This document shows, in pieces, positions 11,772 through 24,345 of a stretch of 64,000 nt of DNA. The stretch comes from Desmodesmus armatus (lineage: Eukaryota > Chlorophyta > Chlorophyceae > Sphaeropleales > Scenedesmaceae): the NCBI GenBank assembly GCA_007449985.2, contig VIIQ02000089.1, forward strand, positions 195,001 through 259,000, written 5' to 3'. The position numbers and the translations under genes are program-made. Each line of letters begins with the position of its first letter. Position 1 is the first letter of the stretch. A model generated the notes under the pieces. That model was given only the letters and a program-made list of their open reading frames with translations. It was not told the DNA's origin and ran no database searches.

Positions 11772-14229
11772 GTACTCAGAAGCAGCGGCAGCAGCTGCCC
11801 GTATCAAAGAGCTGAAGGCAGCTGAAGCAAAGCGCTTGAAGCTGCTCCTCAGCGCAGCACACCAGGCGGAGCTGGTGCAGCTGCAGGACAATTTCCAGCA
11901 GGTGTGTTGCCAGCCGCTGCTGGTGGGTGCGAGCGACAGCCGTGGCCTGGGCTACACAACTATTGCACTGCATGTGGCACATTCCTGAAAAATGAGGCTC
12001 GCTGCGCAGTGCCGAGGTTGCTACTGCAGTTAGAAGGCCCAGGGACTCTGTCCCTAATGGGAATTGTGAATCCCTTTATGCACTAGTTGACGGACATCAC
12101 AGCTCAGCAGGCTGAGGGCTGACCTTGACTTTGCCAGCACAGCCGACTACAGTTTGTGCTGGTGCCTGTTGCAGCAACAACCTGCGTGCGTATGGTGTTG
12201 GGCTATCACTAGTAATACTCCACCCGACAGCAGCGGGGCGTGCCGGTTGTGTCATGCCGCATGCCGACCTGCAGGACTGCCAAGGTGTTGATGCAGGCTG
12301 GCGCAGCCATGTGTCTGAGTACGAGGCGTCAGTTGCCACGCAGCTGTGCAACCTCAAGCAGCAGCATGAGGCGCAGATGACGGACCTGCTGTTGCGCTGT
12401 GAGACAGAGCGCCCCAGCAGACCTCAGCACAGCGCCGAAATACTGAATGGGCGCAAGATTGAGGAGGCCCTGGTGAAGCAAGTAAGTGGCGGGAAGGCAG
12501 CAGTAGTACCGCTGAGCCCCTAGCAAGCGCCGTGCTACTGACAGTAGTACTGATAGTAATACCGTCCGCACGGCATGCCGTTCAAGTTGCTCAGCCAGTA
12601 ATGTTGTACAAGCAGCAGTGGGAAGGACAGGGGAGCCACAGCCCGTGGCGTTTGGAATTGCGTCTTCAAACGGCTTTGTCGCTCCTCAAAGTGCCGCCCT
12701 AGCCAGTCGTGTTGACAGCTGGCGAGCGAGGCTGCTGGTTCATAGCTCAGCACAGCAGCACGAGTATGCCATCACTGCTGGCAGCTGACATGTCTACAGC
12801 AGGCTGTACTGTAGCTGCTCTCAGAACCGGGCTCAGCTGGGCGCCAGCCCTGCAGTTCAGCCTTCAACGTGAGGCTTCACACACTGCTGACTGCAGATGC
12901 TTGGCAGTCAACATGCAGCAGCAGCATTGAATTTGAGAGGACGTCCTTTCCAAAATGAAACGGCGCCATTGCAAGCGCAAAGCCGTGACGGCCGCAGCCA
13001 CGTATACACGACCAACCTACAGCCTACTGGGGATGCGGGGTGCTTCAAACTGCCAGGCGGCTCCTCCAATTAGACAGTCACTGCGCAAATCAACTGTCAT
13101 GTCGATCATCCTGGTTGCTGCATTTTCATGATGCCGCGCATGTGCAGGGGGAGTACCGCAGGGCACATGAGGTCCAGCTGTCGACAGATGCGCTTTATGA
13201 GACTGAACTGGCTGCTACCCACCAGGCCTGGGAGCTGGTGGTTGAACTGAAGAAGAATAAGCTGATGACAAAGCAACAGGGTGAGCAGCGCGTAAGCTGC
13301 AGGGACCAGCAGCATCAACTGCACTGCAAACGCTCCGCCAAGCGGCGCTGCTCAACTGGCTTGAATGGGTTGCCAGCCTGGCGCAAGAGCACGATGACCC
13401 CTTTGACAGCAACAACACATCGACCAAATGATCGAGTTATGGCACGTCGCCACTTTTTGAGCAGTGGCTTTGCACATGCTGCCCTCACCTGGGCTAGTTG
13501 AGTCCGCATCTGGGTGGACCGAACACACTGTGCTTACACACGTGCCACGAGTGTAAGCACCGAGTGATGGCCGGCAGACAGACAGGGCTCAGCTTCTTCC
13601 AAGCAGATCCACCCGATGGCACCGTGATGGTCATGACCTTTGTCAAACTGCGCCTTGTGTGCCGCAGGCGAGTTCGATGCCTTCTTGGCGCGCCTTGTGT
13701 GCCGCAGGCGAGTTCGATGCCTTCTTGGCGCGCGCTGCACGGGGCCGCAATGAGCTGGAGCTGACAAGAAGGGACGAGACGGACAAGAGGCAAAACCGCT
13801 TCAGGACTCTTGTGCGGGTAAGCTGCAGGATGCAGCCTGTATTGGATGCGGTCAAGGCCAAAGGTGGACTGGAGCAGCGCCACCATGAGGCACCAGGCCA
13901 CACAAGCGCTATCGGCCTGCAAAGCCGGCTCTGCACGTGCAGCTTGTCTACTGTTTTGAGGTTCTCACAGGTCTGTTGATGTGCAGCTGTGCAGCCTGCA
14001 TTTGAATGACTTAACGTTGCTTGACTGACTGGACTCTGAACGACAATCAGAGGCTCCAGTATGCTGCTGTGTGCTGCTGTGTTTGCAGGAGGTTGATGGC
14101 CTGCATCGGCTGGAGCTGCTGCACCTGCAAGCCTACCTGGACAGCTCGCAGGCGCTGGTTGCTCCCTACACACCGCTGAGGGACACCAACCTCAAACGCA
14201 AAAGGCAGCTGCTGGGGTTGCCAGCATGA
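11772..14229 (+). CDS. Coiled-coil protein, 3' exons (5' part not found)
   Basis: Five exons join in phase: 11772-11901, 12275-12481, 13148-13280, 13708-13817 and 14089-14229 (TGA), giving 239 codons plus one base from a missing upstream exon. The product is almost entirely charged alpha-helix: IKELKAAEAKRLKLLL, then EILNGRKIEEALVKQGEYR, EFDAFLARAARGRNELEL, and a basic end NLKRKRQLLG. The order 'RKIEEALVKQ - EYRRAHEVQ - DALYETEL' recalls a conserved coiled-coil family I associate with ciliated protists; that is from memory and unnamed. The gene begins right after the point where the SWT1-like pseudogene diverges from its intact twin, so its 5' end may have been lost in the rearrangement. Exon four has a duplicated acceptor (see findings). 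Confidence 0.6.
13651..13730 (+). repeat. 40-base tandem duplication across a splice acceptor
   Basis: The unit beginning CGCCTTGTGTGCCGCAG is present twice in a row, exactly 40 bases each. Each copy holds the AG acceptor and the first codons (GEFDAFL) of a coiled-coil exon. Because 40 is not a multiple of three, only the second acceptor (exon start 13,708) keeps the frame. Confidence 0.9.
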
Positions 14230-15177
14230 TGCCAGCAGTGATACCTCGGGTGTGGTTGTACATTGCTGCCGCCCAACAAGCACGGTTGTGTATAGTTATA
14301 CGACCGCTGTCTGGAACGTTTGGGCATGTGTAGTGTCAGCCCAGCCAGGTGCATTGCAGCATCTGGAGTTGAGGCTCACAGCAACTGTTGGGCTGTTTGG
14401 CCGTGCAACAGCTGCGCTTTGCTATCTGGGGTATCAGTGCGGCGCTTTGTGTGGGGAGGGGCGCCCACACCATCCAGCCTGGCAGGTGATCAGGCTGGCG
14501 CACATCCCCTCAGAATTGTGTGAATGCGTGATTTCATGACAGTTCGTGTATATGAGCTGGTGTGGATAGGACATGAAGGAACCCAAGGATTTCAGTGGCA
14601 GTGCTGCATGCAAATCCGTTGTCGTCTGAAGTAATGATTGTAGCCCCCCCCCCCCCCCCGCGCGCGCAAAGGAGGGGGGGGGTGGGGGGGGGGGGGTATG
14701 TGACTGCTGTTGTGCATGGGCGTGCCAACCTTAGTGCTGCCAAATCTAGCAATACGGCCTTGGCGGAGTGTCGAGGAATCGTTGGTAGTGCGGTAGTCGA
14801 GAGTGTTGTCAATCCACATGCCCTGAATTTTGTTTGTGGGTGGCCTGTGCTGATCCCAGGCCCGCATCCGCCAAGTTTGCAGGCAGGGTGCCTTTGTATG
14901 CCTCAGTTTGCGTTCAACTCGTTCTGCCTTGGTCACCCGCGCTAGCTTGAAATCAGGGTTCAGTGCTAGGCTTCTCATGGTGGCATGGTGGCAAGGATCC
15001 CCCGTCGCACAAAGATTGCGTGCCACAACACGTTTGTAACTGCTGTAACTGTCTTACCCCCGTTGTCTTGCTCTGCTTGGCTTTCCATCAGAGGTTGTTG
15101 AACTGTCCCGAGCTTCAAAGCCTCAGATAGCTCCTCAACGAGTCAAATCTAGGTAAACAATAGTAAGCGTATTCAGC
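14230..15177. other. Intergenic, with C/G homopolymer inverted tract
   Basis: No gene is seen. At 14,644-14,697 a run of about 15 C is followed by CGCGCGCAAAGG and then long G runs, so the strand could fold back on itself as a C:G hairpin. Confidence 0.6.
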
Positions 15178-17237
15178 ATGGAGAGGCAGTCACCTTACGG
15201 GGCAGGCATATCCTATGAGCCAAAACGGAGGGGCCACAAGAAGTACAGGGCGCGTATGTTCAACAAAGGATCTGTGGATCTAGGCAGGTGCGTCGACGAA
15301 GGAGGGGCGTCTGCGCTGCCTCGCTGCGTGAGCAGGCCGGCAGCACAGCAAGATTCATGCGCAAGCACTGCAGGGAGCCTGGAAATGGCCCAACCGTCTG
15401 ATTTCGCCTGTACTAGGGCCTAACAAGGGCCTTTGGGACCAGCTTGCCCCCAGCTTGATTTGTTCGCTAAAAAACGGTTACGGTCAAGTTGAGGAAAACC
15501 TGCAGACCAGTGACTGCTTGGCACGGTTTGAGTGAATCACATGCAGACTACATCTGAACAAGTGCGAAGCACAGCCGTGCGCAGTGTCTGGCCCCTTCCC
15601 CCTCCACCTGGTGGCACCCAGTATGTTACTGAATGCATCACAGTACTGCTGAGCAGGCGACTTGTGACATGCGCCTGCTTTGGTCGTTCTTTCACATTTT
15701 GGCAAATGTTGCGTCTGTGTTAGTGTCCAGGAAGGTATCGCAGCTTCAACACACACAGCCGCCCTGTCAAAGTGTGGTGTCAGACGTATGTTGTCATGCC
15801 GTGGGCTCATGACGCTGCTGCGCGCCCTGATCAGTATCTGTATGCTCCCTGCGCAGGTACAAAACTGCCGCTGAAGCATGCCAGGCACTGGGGGCGGCTA
15901 CCAGCCTGATGCACCTCCTCAGGGTTGATCAGCAGGGCCAGGGGGAACAGCAGCCAGCTCCTGTGCTTGCCTCGCACAAAGTGGCGCGTGCTGTGCAGCG
16001 CATGATACAGCGCAGCCCGCAGCTCTACATCGCCTCAGCAGAGGCTGTCTGGAACTACGTCGTGCTCCCAGAAGCAGCAGCAGCAGCAGCAGCAGCACAG
16101 GACGCTCAGGAGGCTGACCTAGCTGCCATGGCGGCCGCGCAGGACGAGGCAGCAGCAGTGGCAGCAGTAGCAGCTGCTGCTGCCGCCGCTGTGGCTGAGC
16201 ACCCTATCGCATGGCAGCAGGAGCAGGACGAGGCGGCCAACCTCTATGACTGGCTGCAGCCTGTTCCGCAGCCGGAGCTGCAGCCAGATGAGCAGTCGTG
16301 CCAGATGCAGCAGGCTGCCCTGTTTCCTGCTTTGGCTGTGGATGCCGCAGCTGGGGCTGTGCAGGTGGAGGACCTTGATGAGGCTGGCCTGCACAGTCTT
16401 CTGGACCTACTGCTGGATGGTGGCCCACAGTACAGTAGCTACGAGCTCCCCATGAGTGATGTGAGCTGCACCGCAGCACAACAGCCAGCATCATCTGAGG
16501 ACACGACAGCTACATCCCCAAAACCAGCGGCGGCGCCAGCAGCAGAGGCAGCCTTCCTGCCGACACTGCTGCATGCACCTGTGCCATTGGAGTCACAGCC
16601 ACAGCACCCCATGTTGGGCAGCACAGCACCCGCAGCAGCAGCAGCAGCAGCACCTAACGCGCAGTTCCCCATGGGCGCTTCTTCCTCAGCAGCAGCCGCT
16701 GCCGCTGCCGCTGCGGGCCCAGCAGCAACCTTCATGGGCCTGGGAACATGCCACGAGCTCATGCAGTTTGCTGGGGTGTGTGTGGAGCAGCTTATGGAGC
16801 TGTATCACAGGCAGCTGGTGCCCCTCATGAGCATGCCCCAGGCCTCTGTGAGGGAGTTGCTAGTGCAGTGGCTGCCGGCTGTACGCCAGTCCATCATCAG
16901 CTCTGGCACGCCACCCAGCGTGCAGCAGGCTGCCATGCAGCTGCTGAGCAGGATGGCCCACATGCTGCTGTTTCCTGCAGCCGGCAGCAGCAGCCGCGGC
17001 AGTGGGTACATGGCCCTGGGTGGGGATGTGGCTTGCGAGCAGCTGTTGTGTGTGGTGGAAGGGCTGATGCAGTCTCTGGAGGGTCTGAGTGTGATGTGCA
17101 GCAGCAACAGCAGCATGTGGATGGAGCCTGGTGTTGTGGCCAGCATTGTGCAGCTGTGGTGTGCTCAGACACTGCAGCAGCCAGGCCTGCCAGCCAGCTG
17201 CTTCATCCACCAGCTGCTGCTGCACCTCGGTGCATGA
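15178..17237 (+). CDS. AP2/ERF-like, Ala/Gln-rich protein
   Basis: Two exons, 15178-15287 and 15857-17237, spliced within a codon, encode 496 aa. An in-frame TAG lies upstream of the ATG, which supports the start. Residues about 10-55 (GISYEPKRRGHKKYRARM, then VDLGRYKTAAEACQALGAA) match the layout of an AP2/ERF DNA-binding domain: GxSY strand, KYRAR strand, DLGRY strand, amphipathic helix. From residue ~95 the chain is dominated by poly-Ala and Gln, then Pro/Ala/Ser. The last ~180 residues are more ordered, with helices such as VREQLVQWL-like repeats around ELMQFAGVCVEQLMELYHRQ. It shares its intron position with the short genes at 1,788 and 25,258, of which it is a diverged relative. A transcription-factor role is inference; the coding status is more certain than the domain call. 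Confidence 0.6.
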
Positions 17238-20200
17238 GGGCGCAAATCCGTGTGGGGTTTCAAGGGTTTGTCTGCGTCAGCTGTTTGCCCTGCGAGCATG
17301 TGATGCCGCTGCTTGCAATCGCTTTGCATGCTGTTGTCTGGCTGTTGTGCGCAAGTGTCTGCCTGCAGGCAGCTCCACCGGCTTCAAACTGGGTCAATAA
17401 CTTGCAGGCTGTGTTGTTTGCTTGGCCTGTCTTTGTGATGCCTTGCGCATACCTGCTGGGCAACATGGGCATATGTGGTTGTTTGCAGGCTGGCTGCTGA
17501 GCATGCAGCAGGCTGGTGTGATTATGTCCTGGACACGAGTTACGGCCGGCCTGCGGCGTGTGAGAGGCAGTGTGTAGTGGATGGGGCACTGAGGGACCTT
17601 GGTGCATCACTTGTGATGCAGTTGCGTATGTGTCAATGCACACGTCACCTGTTGTTGGATCTATGTTGACTAGCCTATCTCAGTGCATTTCCTGCTGTCG
17701 TAACAAGGGCTGGGGTCACATGTGTTGTCGTGCAGCCGGCTTGTTAAGCCTTTGTATCATCCTGGCATGTCTGAAGCTTGTGCAACTGACGGGATTTGCT
17801 TGTGTTTGTCGTGCAGTCAGCCTTTGACAGCAGCGCCGCCAGTGGCAGCCATGGATCAGGTTGCAGTATGACAGATATGCATGTTCGTGTGTCAAGGATT
17901 GCGGCTCACTTGTGTCCTGTAGCCGTGCGCTGCGTTGAGGTTTCATCCAAGTTGGGGAAGCGGTGTGCATGCGAAGGCCTGTGACCAGGCCTGTCGCTCA
18001 CATGTGTGCTGCACACACGTGGCCCTTTGATCTGGGACTGTGCTATGGACTGGTCTTTGGATTGTGTGTTGAGCGCATGTTTGGTGTGTTGCCAGATGGT
18101 GGCCCTGACTGGTGTGTGTGCAGCAAACCACGGTGACAGGACAGCTGTGAAGAAAGGCTGAAGCTCGTTGTTAGGGATTTTCCCTTCAGGTCATTGACCA
18201 CAGGTTAGGTAATCTGTGGTTTGAGGTATGTGTTGTTGTGTGCCTGTGAGCCACTGTTGGTGCCTTTTCTAAGCAGGCAGTTACACTCACATGTTGAGGG
18301 GGCGGGGGCTTTGGTTGGGTGGTTTGGAAACAGCTTGCGGACTGGTTGGCCAGGATCGCTAACTCTGAAGGTGCGTACTGCTGTTCCAACTATTCAAGTG
18401 GACAAGCAGCATAACAGCACGCGCGATGCAGTGTGGGCTGCTCGTAGGGCACCGGCTGCTGAAGGATGCTCCAGCAGAGATAATCACGCGCAACAGTTGC
18501 CGGTGGGGGGAAGAGACGTTGAGAGGGGGGTGCCAGAAGTTGTCGTCATCTTTGCAAGGCCGCTGCCGCACCCTTGATCGCTGAGCACGTCACAGTATGG
18601 CCATGGAGGTCGAGGGCTCAAGGGCTGATGTGTGTCGCTGGCATGGCCCTTGTCGATGCCTGAGCCAGGGAAAGGGGGTGTCATGTACTGTTTTGAGGCA
18701 GACCCCGGGCCTTCTCATTGGGGTGTCTGAGTTGTTGTCCTGCATCCGATGCATTTGGCAAATGCGAGGCTGAGCTGGGGTGTGATTGTGGTGCTGTTGT
18801 CCAGGTGAATCAGACTATTATGCCACGCCAGTATGATGCGCATGCTGCCGAGATGCAAACACGTACCTGGCACATGCTCCATCTGTTGCTTTTACAGTCT
18901 GTTTGGCATGGCAGATGAGAGGCGAATCAGGGACCAATGCTGAGGTATTGTACTGCAACGTGTGGATGCATCAGCCATCGTGCGGCTGGGCGTACACGTC
19001 ACCCGCCTGTGTGTTGTCTCACCCTGGAGTGAGTTGAGACCAGGATCCTGTCCTGGTCTCAACTCACTGTCCTGTTGAGTCCTGTCCTAGTCCTCTTGCC
19101 TGGTCCTTTCCTCAACACCTCGTCCAGCATTGCAGGTGCTTTGCCCGCACTACTTGTGCTGTGCTGGTCATCGTAACGGTGTGTGTGTGGGGGGGGGGGG
19201 TGTTTGCCCTTGGTGCCCTGGTATACAGCTGCCCATATATGGTTTGACAGTCCACTGCAAGCTGTGAAAGCCACTGTTGTGCTCCGAGCGCTCATGGCAG
19301 CAAGCAGAAAACAGTCACGTCCGCATACTTGTCCACAGCTTTGGCTGTTTGTGGGGTCATGGGTGGGGTTGCACAGTCACTTGGCTGCGGCAGCCATGTG
19401 GTTTTGTTTACGTGTACCGCGATAGTCAGTGACATCAGCATGTGCGTCGCGGAAAGTAACTGTGTTGTGTGGGTTGTCAGGGCGTTGGCTGCCTCCACCG
19501 GCATGAAACATGTGTTGATGTTGTGACGTACGTCGTATGCTACAGATCTGCATTAGTACTGCACGTGACTTTGCACTGCACTCCGCTTGTGCCCCAGGTC
19601 AGCAACACCAGCTGTCAGCAGGTGGGCCCCATTCTGTCAGTTGTTTGTTGCCAGGGCTCACTGAAGGCTTGCTGTGCTGCTGGCCAGGCTGTGTCTTGGG
19701 GTAGGTGTCAGGGCACTGAAGGGACAGATGCTTATATCTTTTGCTTGTGCCTACGCGTGGTTTTCTGTGTTGGTTCTAGGTTGGCTGGCTGCATTCTTGG
19801 GTGTGGCGCAGGTCTGATGGGGTCGTGACTGTTTGGGTTGGTGGGCATGCATGCTGCTGTCTGCGCAAGACAGATTGCAAGGAAGACTTGGCCTGCACTC
19901 ATGCAGGCAGCTCCGTGGGCAGGCCTCCAGCAAGTGGGCATATCAAAAGGAGTGCACACCTGTGTCAGTGTGTGGTGGTTAGCTCTGTGACCAGGCTAAC
20001 CTTGCCAGGGCTTGATCGCATGGTGATGTGTGGGGTTCAATATCAGTATGGTCCGCACGTGTAGGCAGTAGAGTACAGTTGGAGTACCGTGACAGGTTGG
20101 ATGCTGGTCCTGCTCGTAAAGCCTGCATGGTGTCTGCAGCAAGGTACTGCTGGGAGATGGGCGTGCATGTTGGGTGCAGGCGTCTAGCCACGTCGCATAC

Positions 20201-20364
20201 ATGTGTCCTGGAGCACCACGTTGCTCAGGGTTGAGGCCATGGTGGGCAGTACCCATCATTGTGCACAGTATGGGCGACCTTGTCGGTGCCTGCCTGTGCA
20301 GAGCAACCATTTGTTGGTTTTGGGGACATAGGATTGACTGTCTGAGTCAGGCGCATTTTGTGCA
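17238..20364. other. Long stretch without a recognised gene
   Basis: I find no convincing exon chain. It lies where the other units carry the 3' flank of the AP2-like gene but is not clearly alignable to them by eye. It contains the perfect hairpin at 19,028-19,068 and a short G run at 19,191-19,200. Confidence 0.5.
19028..19068. repeat. Perfect 18-bp inverted repeat with 5-base loop
   Basis: The arm AGTGAGTTGAGACCAGGA at 19,028-19,045 is exactly complementary to 19,051-19,068, with loop TCCTG between. Nothing nearby looks like the 3' end of a gene. It could be a small-RNA hairpin, a replication-generated palindrome, or a cruciform site. Confidence 0.95.
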
Positions 20365-23300
20365 GCAAGCTTCCAGCCTGCCATGTGCCCTTGTGATGCG
20401 AGATGTTGCTCTGGGCTTCAAGACACCACGTGCATGCTTGGTGCTTTACCGGCATGCCGTGAAGATGTGCAGCAGCTGTTGGCTGCTTCAACATGTGGCT
20501 GATTCTGAGTCCACTGCTGCATGTGGCTGTGCATTCTGGGTCTGGGTTGAACATCAGGCTGTGTATTTTTGCAAACGGCATGGCCCATTGATCAGGGCAT
20601 GCAGTCATGTGCAGCCCGCTTGCCTGCTCAACATCCTGGTAAGGCACGCTGTTACTCGCATGCTTGCAAAGATGTCTTGGCAGGGGGTCTTGCCTGGGAA
20701 CCTGCCTGCATATGGTGCAGCTCACATCGGGGTCAATTTGGGATGTGTCCGAAAAGGGCGAGGGCAACCCTTCGCCCCGCGTGATGGTGATCACCGCGCT
20801 GGGCTAAGTGGGGCCACGTCATGGCTGCATGTAAACCTGTTGTGGGCTTGCTGTTACTAACAGAAGTAGTCGCCATGCTTGGAAAGGTTAAGGCATGCTG
20901 TTACCGTCATGCCTGCAAAGGTGTCTTGGCATGGAATCTTGCTTGAAAAGTTGGCTGCATATGGTGCAGGCTCACATCGGCTTGTTTGGGATGTGTGAAA
21001 GGTGAGGGCAACCCTGCGTCCCGCCTATTGGTGATTACCGCGCTGGGCTCAGTTGGGCTACGTCGTGGCTGCATGTTCACCTGTTGTGGGCTTCTCAGCC
21101 ACTATCATACTACTGTAGCACTTCGTACAAACAGTACTGAGGTGAAGAACACCCAAGCACAGGCAAAGAGGTATGCCCTGTATGTGTGCGCGCGCTACAG
21201 GTGACTTGAAGTGCGCAGCATGGGCGCGCAGTATGGGCTTTGACTGAGCGGCTCACTTGGGGGGAGTGGTACAACGCATCAGTGATCACCGGCTTGCCAG
21301 CATGTGATTTGCCACAGTACATTATAGTATTTGGTCATAGTGGCATCTTGTCTGGTTTGAATGGGCTAGCCTTATGTCGACTGTGTTGAATGCATATGGT
21401 GATGGTGGGTGTCCGCCTGCACTCCCATGCCCCACTGCTGGTGTGTGTTGTAGGGTACTTGAGACCTGCTGATGTTGCTGGTCACTTCTGCACGACTTAC
21501 GTGGAAACTTGCTGTGGCATCCACAAGTTTCATGAGTGGTGCCTGTGTGAAACATGATGCATGTGTGAAGCATGAGCTCCCATGCCCAACTGCTGATGTG
21601 CGCTGTAGGGTACTTGAGGACTGCTGATGTTGCTGGTCACTTCTGCACGACTTGCGCAGAGTCTTGCTGTGGCATCGTGATTAGTGCCTGTGTGAGGCAT
21701 GAGTAACAGCCCGGCAGCGCTCTTGCATGCAGTGCTTGCTTGTCACGCTTCTGGTGTGAATAGGGGGTCACTGCATGTCACCTTCGTGCATGCTGTTGCG
21801 GGAGCTTGTGCATGCCTCCTCTCGTCTATGTTTGGCCGGCAAGGTGCCTTTTGTTGACACAGGCATGCTGCAAGGCAATAGCCAGCGTTGACATGTGTGG
21901 CGCGATGCGGTTGGCTTACAACTGCTTACAAGCCAGAGCCTCAGGCTGAGAGATACTTTCAGCAGCATTCCCAGCTGCTCACCAGTGCAGTCGCACGGTG
22001 CATTGTGTGTCGTGTACTGTGGGTGTGGCCTTGCATGCGCCTTGTTTCAGTGAAGGTGTGGCACAGTACTGTGTTGGGGCCCTACCAGCTCGTTGTCAGG
22101 CACTCCATTGAAACTTGTGGAGACACCACCATGGCTTTCAGAGCTGCGCCAGCAGATCAAACACGTGTCAAGCACCTCAGGTACCACACTGTACCACAAT
22201 GCATCACTGCTGTGCTCGCTAGCTGGCCTGCCAAGGTATGCCCTGGGGGCACATTACTAATGTGCCAGTACTAGTAGCTGGTGGCTTTTGTTGAAGTTGC
22301 ATACACTGCCAGTTGGCTGCTGCACTCTGCAGTTGGTGAGAGACTTGGTCATGGCTGGAGTATTGCGCACAGGCTGGGCACTTTGTAGGATGGAGGTGGC
22401 TCACACCAACTCAACCTGCGCCCATGCGCTTGCACCGAGTCCAACAGTTGGCTGCGTCACAGGCATGCCGAACTGACTGCTAAGTCTGTTGGGTTGTGTT
22501 AGACCAGGGCCACGAGTCAATGCTTGGTTGTCTCTGCGTGTCGTGGGGCGTTCATGAAGGCACTCCATCACATTGTTTAGGCATGTTGTGGGTATCTCTT
22601 CGCCTGCTCTGCCCGTTTGTGTTTGCAGTGCCAAATCTGTCATACGGAAGTCTCATCAATCCCTTCCAGGGTTTGAGGTGCCGCATTTTTGCGGCCTGTC
22701 CCCTTGTTGGCTGTGGTGCTGAGCCCCTCAGTCAGAGTGCCTTGGTCATGAGCCATGAGGTTGTCTGTCTGGCTGGCTGGCTGTTAACACTGTACCTGTG
22801 ACAGACGAGGCACCTGCAAGGTGCACAGGAAGTCAGCGCCGGCACATGCCTTCAGCACCTTGGGCTGCCTGCCTGTCGCAGGTGGCGGTGCTGCTTGGCA
22901 TGGCTGCCTCATCGTCTGCTACCTGCAAGGGCCTTGCACTTTGTGATGTGGCCCTTTCTCGTGAGTTCAGGGTTACTTGCCGAGAGAACCCAGCGTGCGC
23001 ACTTTGCATTCGGCTTGGGACTGACAGCTTGGCAACTTTGGTATTGCTTGAGGTCCTAACTGGTGCACTGTGGTGCGCTTGCATCTTGTTGGCGTGCTGT
23101 GTAGGTGGTTCAAAAAGGGCCCTGGTGATGCGGGCTGTGTGGTGGTTGGGCGGGAGGGGTTGTCGCCCTGCACGTCAGCGCTGCACCTGTGTTACTGCTG
23201 GCGGCCTCGCTGTTGCAGCTTTTGCCTGCCTTGGTCGCACCAGAGCTGTGCGTCGTCATGCATGTGCATGGCTGAATGCTGTGTGCGATGTTTTCGGTGT

Positions 23301-23470
23301 GGTGTGGTCTGGAATCATTCCAATAGTATTGCTGGTAAAACCAAAAAAAAATAGTATTGCTGATTGGCAGAAGAGGAGGCAGACAGTGGGTCGTCATGCA
23401 CAGTGGTGCATCGTCGGTGTGGTCTGGGGTCTGTATCATTGGGAAGATGAGGCAGGCAAGAAGGCATTCT
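20365..23470. repeat. End block E, copy 2 of 3
   Basis: This matches 4,679-7,575 and 28,235-31,261 with substitutions and several indels. A second internal duplication (GAGGACTGCTGATGTTGCTGG-type sequence near 21,455 and 21,610) is special to this copy. The long open frame 22,798-23,730 crosses into block S and is broken in the other copies, so I do not call it. Confidence 0.75.
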
Positions 23471-24345
23471 TATTGTTGTGGTGGTGGTTTGTACTGTCTG
23501 GTGTGATGTTGCTGGTGCTGTGTCACGCAGTACCACTACACGAGCACGGCAGTGTGACACAAGGAGCAATTGTGGATGTCTGCTGTGTGTTGGGTTGCAA
23601 CTGTGGGTTGCCAGTCAACCACGGGTGTTTCAGTGCAGTCATGCGGCCAGTGGCAAGGGGCCGACCAGCCGTGGAAGGTTTTCGGCTGAGCATGTGTGCA
23701 CCTCGCAAGATTCAAGGTTTGACATGGTGAGGTTTTGTTGTGAATGGATGCACAAAGAGGTGATCGGTTTCTGGTGTACAAGCAGTACTGTTTTGATTGT
23801 GTCGAGCAAGGCCGTTCAGATTCAGAGAAGTGATGACAGGGGGCAAGGTCATTGAAGCGGTGCTTGCAACACACTGTCAAATTGCGCAATGGGTCAAGCT
23901 CGTGAGGTGTGATTGTCGGGCCTCCTATCCACCAGGAAAACATTTTGTGTACAGCCCTGGTAGTACCAGACAAGCAGCAGCTGGAGTTGCTGTGTGGCTC
24001 ATCACTCTGCTGGCGTACAGTTGCAAAGTAAAGGCTCACACACGCAGGCTGTATAGCTGCATGTGCCATTGGATACAACTTGCATCGCCGCAGATCGCAC
24101 ATCCTCCCATCTCCTTGTCCTTACATGCATGTGCATACTCCAGAGCTGTGTCTGGTCTCACCAGATCTTAGAAAGGTGGGAAAAAGTACAAGGACCCGGC
24201 CAGGCGGCGTTGAGCGGAAGCTTGTAACCACATATGGGCCTGAGGTTTATTCAATGAAGCACCATAAAGCATGCTGCAGGTCAAACAGCAATAGGGTGTG
24301 CGCGGCCAACACATGCACTTCAAGCACAACCTGCCTTGATGTTTA
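23471..24345. repeat. Start block S, copy 3 of 4
   Basis: This is close to copy 1 and is followed by the near-identical tract 24,345-24,970 and the second short AP2-like gene. The copy 1/copy 3 offset grows from about 23,469 to 23,535 bases downstream because of small indels. Confidence 0.8.

Noticed and set aside
11411..11775. A fusion of the broken SWT1-like gene with the coiled-coil gene
   Set aside because: The last SWT1-like exon in this copy runs into an in-frame stop before any usable donor, so no open fusion can be built.
22798..23730. Open frame of 310 codons crossing from block E into block S
   Set aside because: It is broken in the two other copies of the same sequence, has no recognisable motif and spans a repeat boundary.
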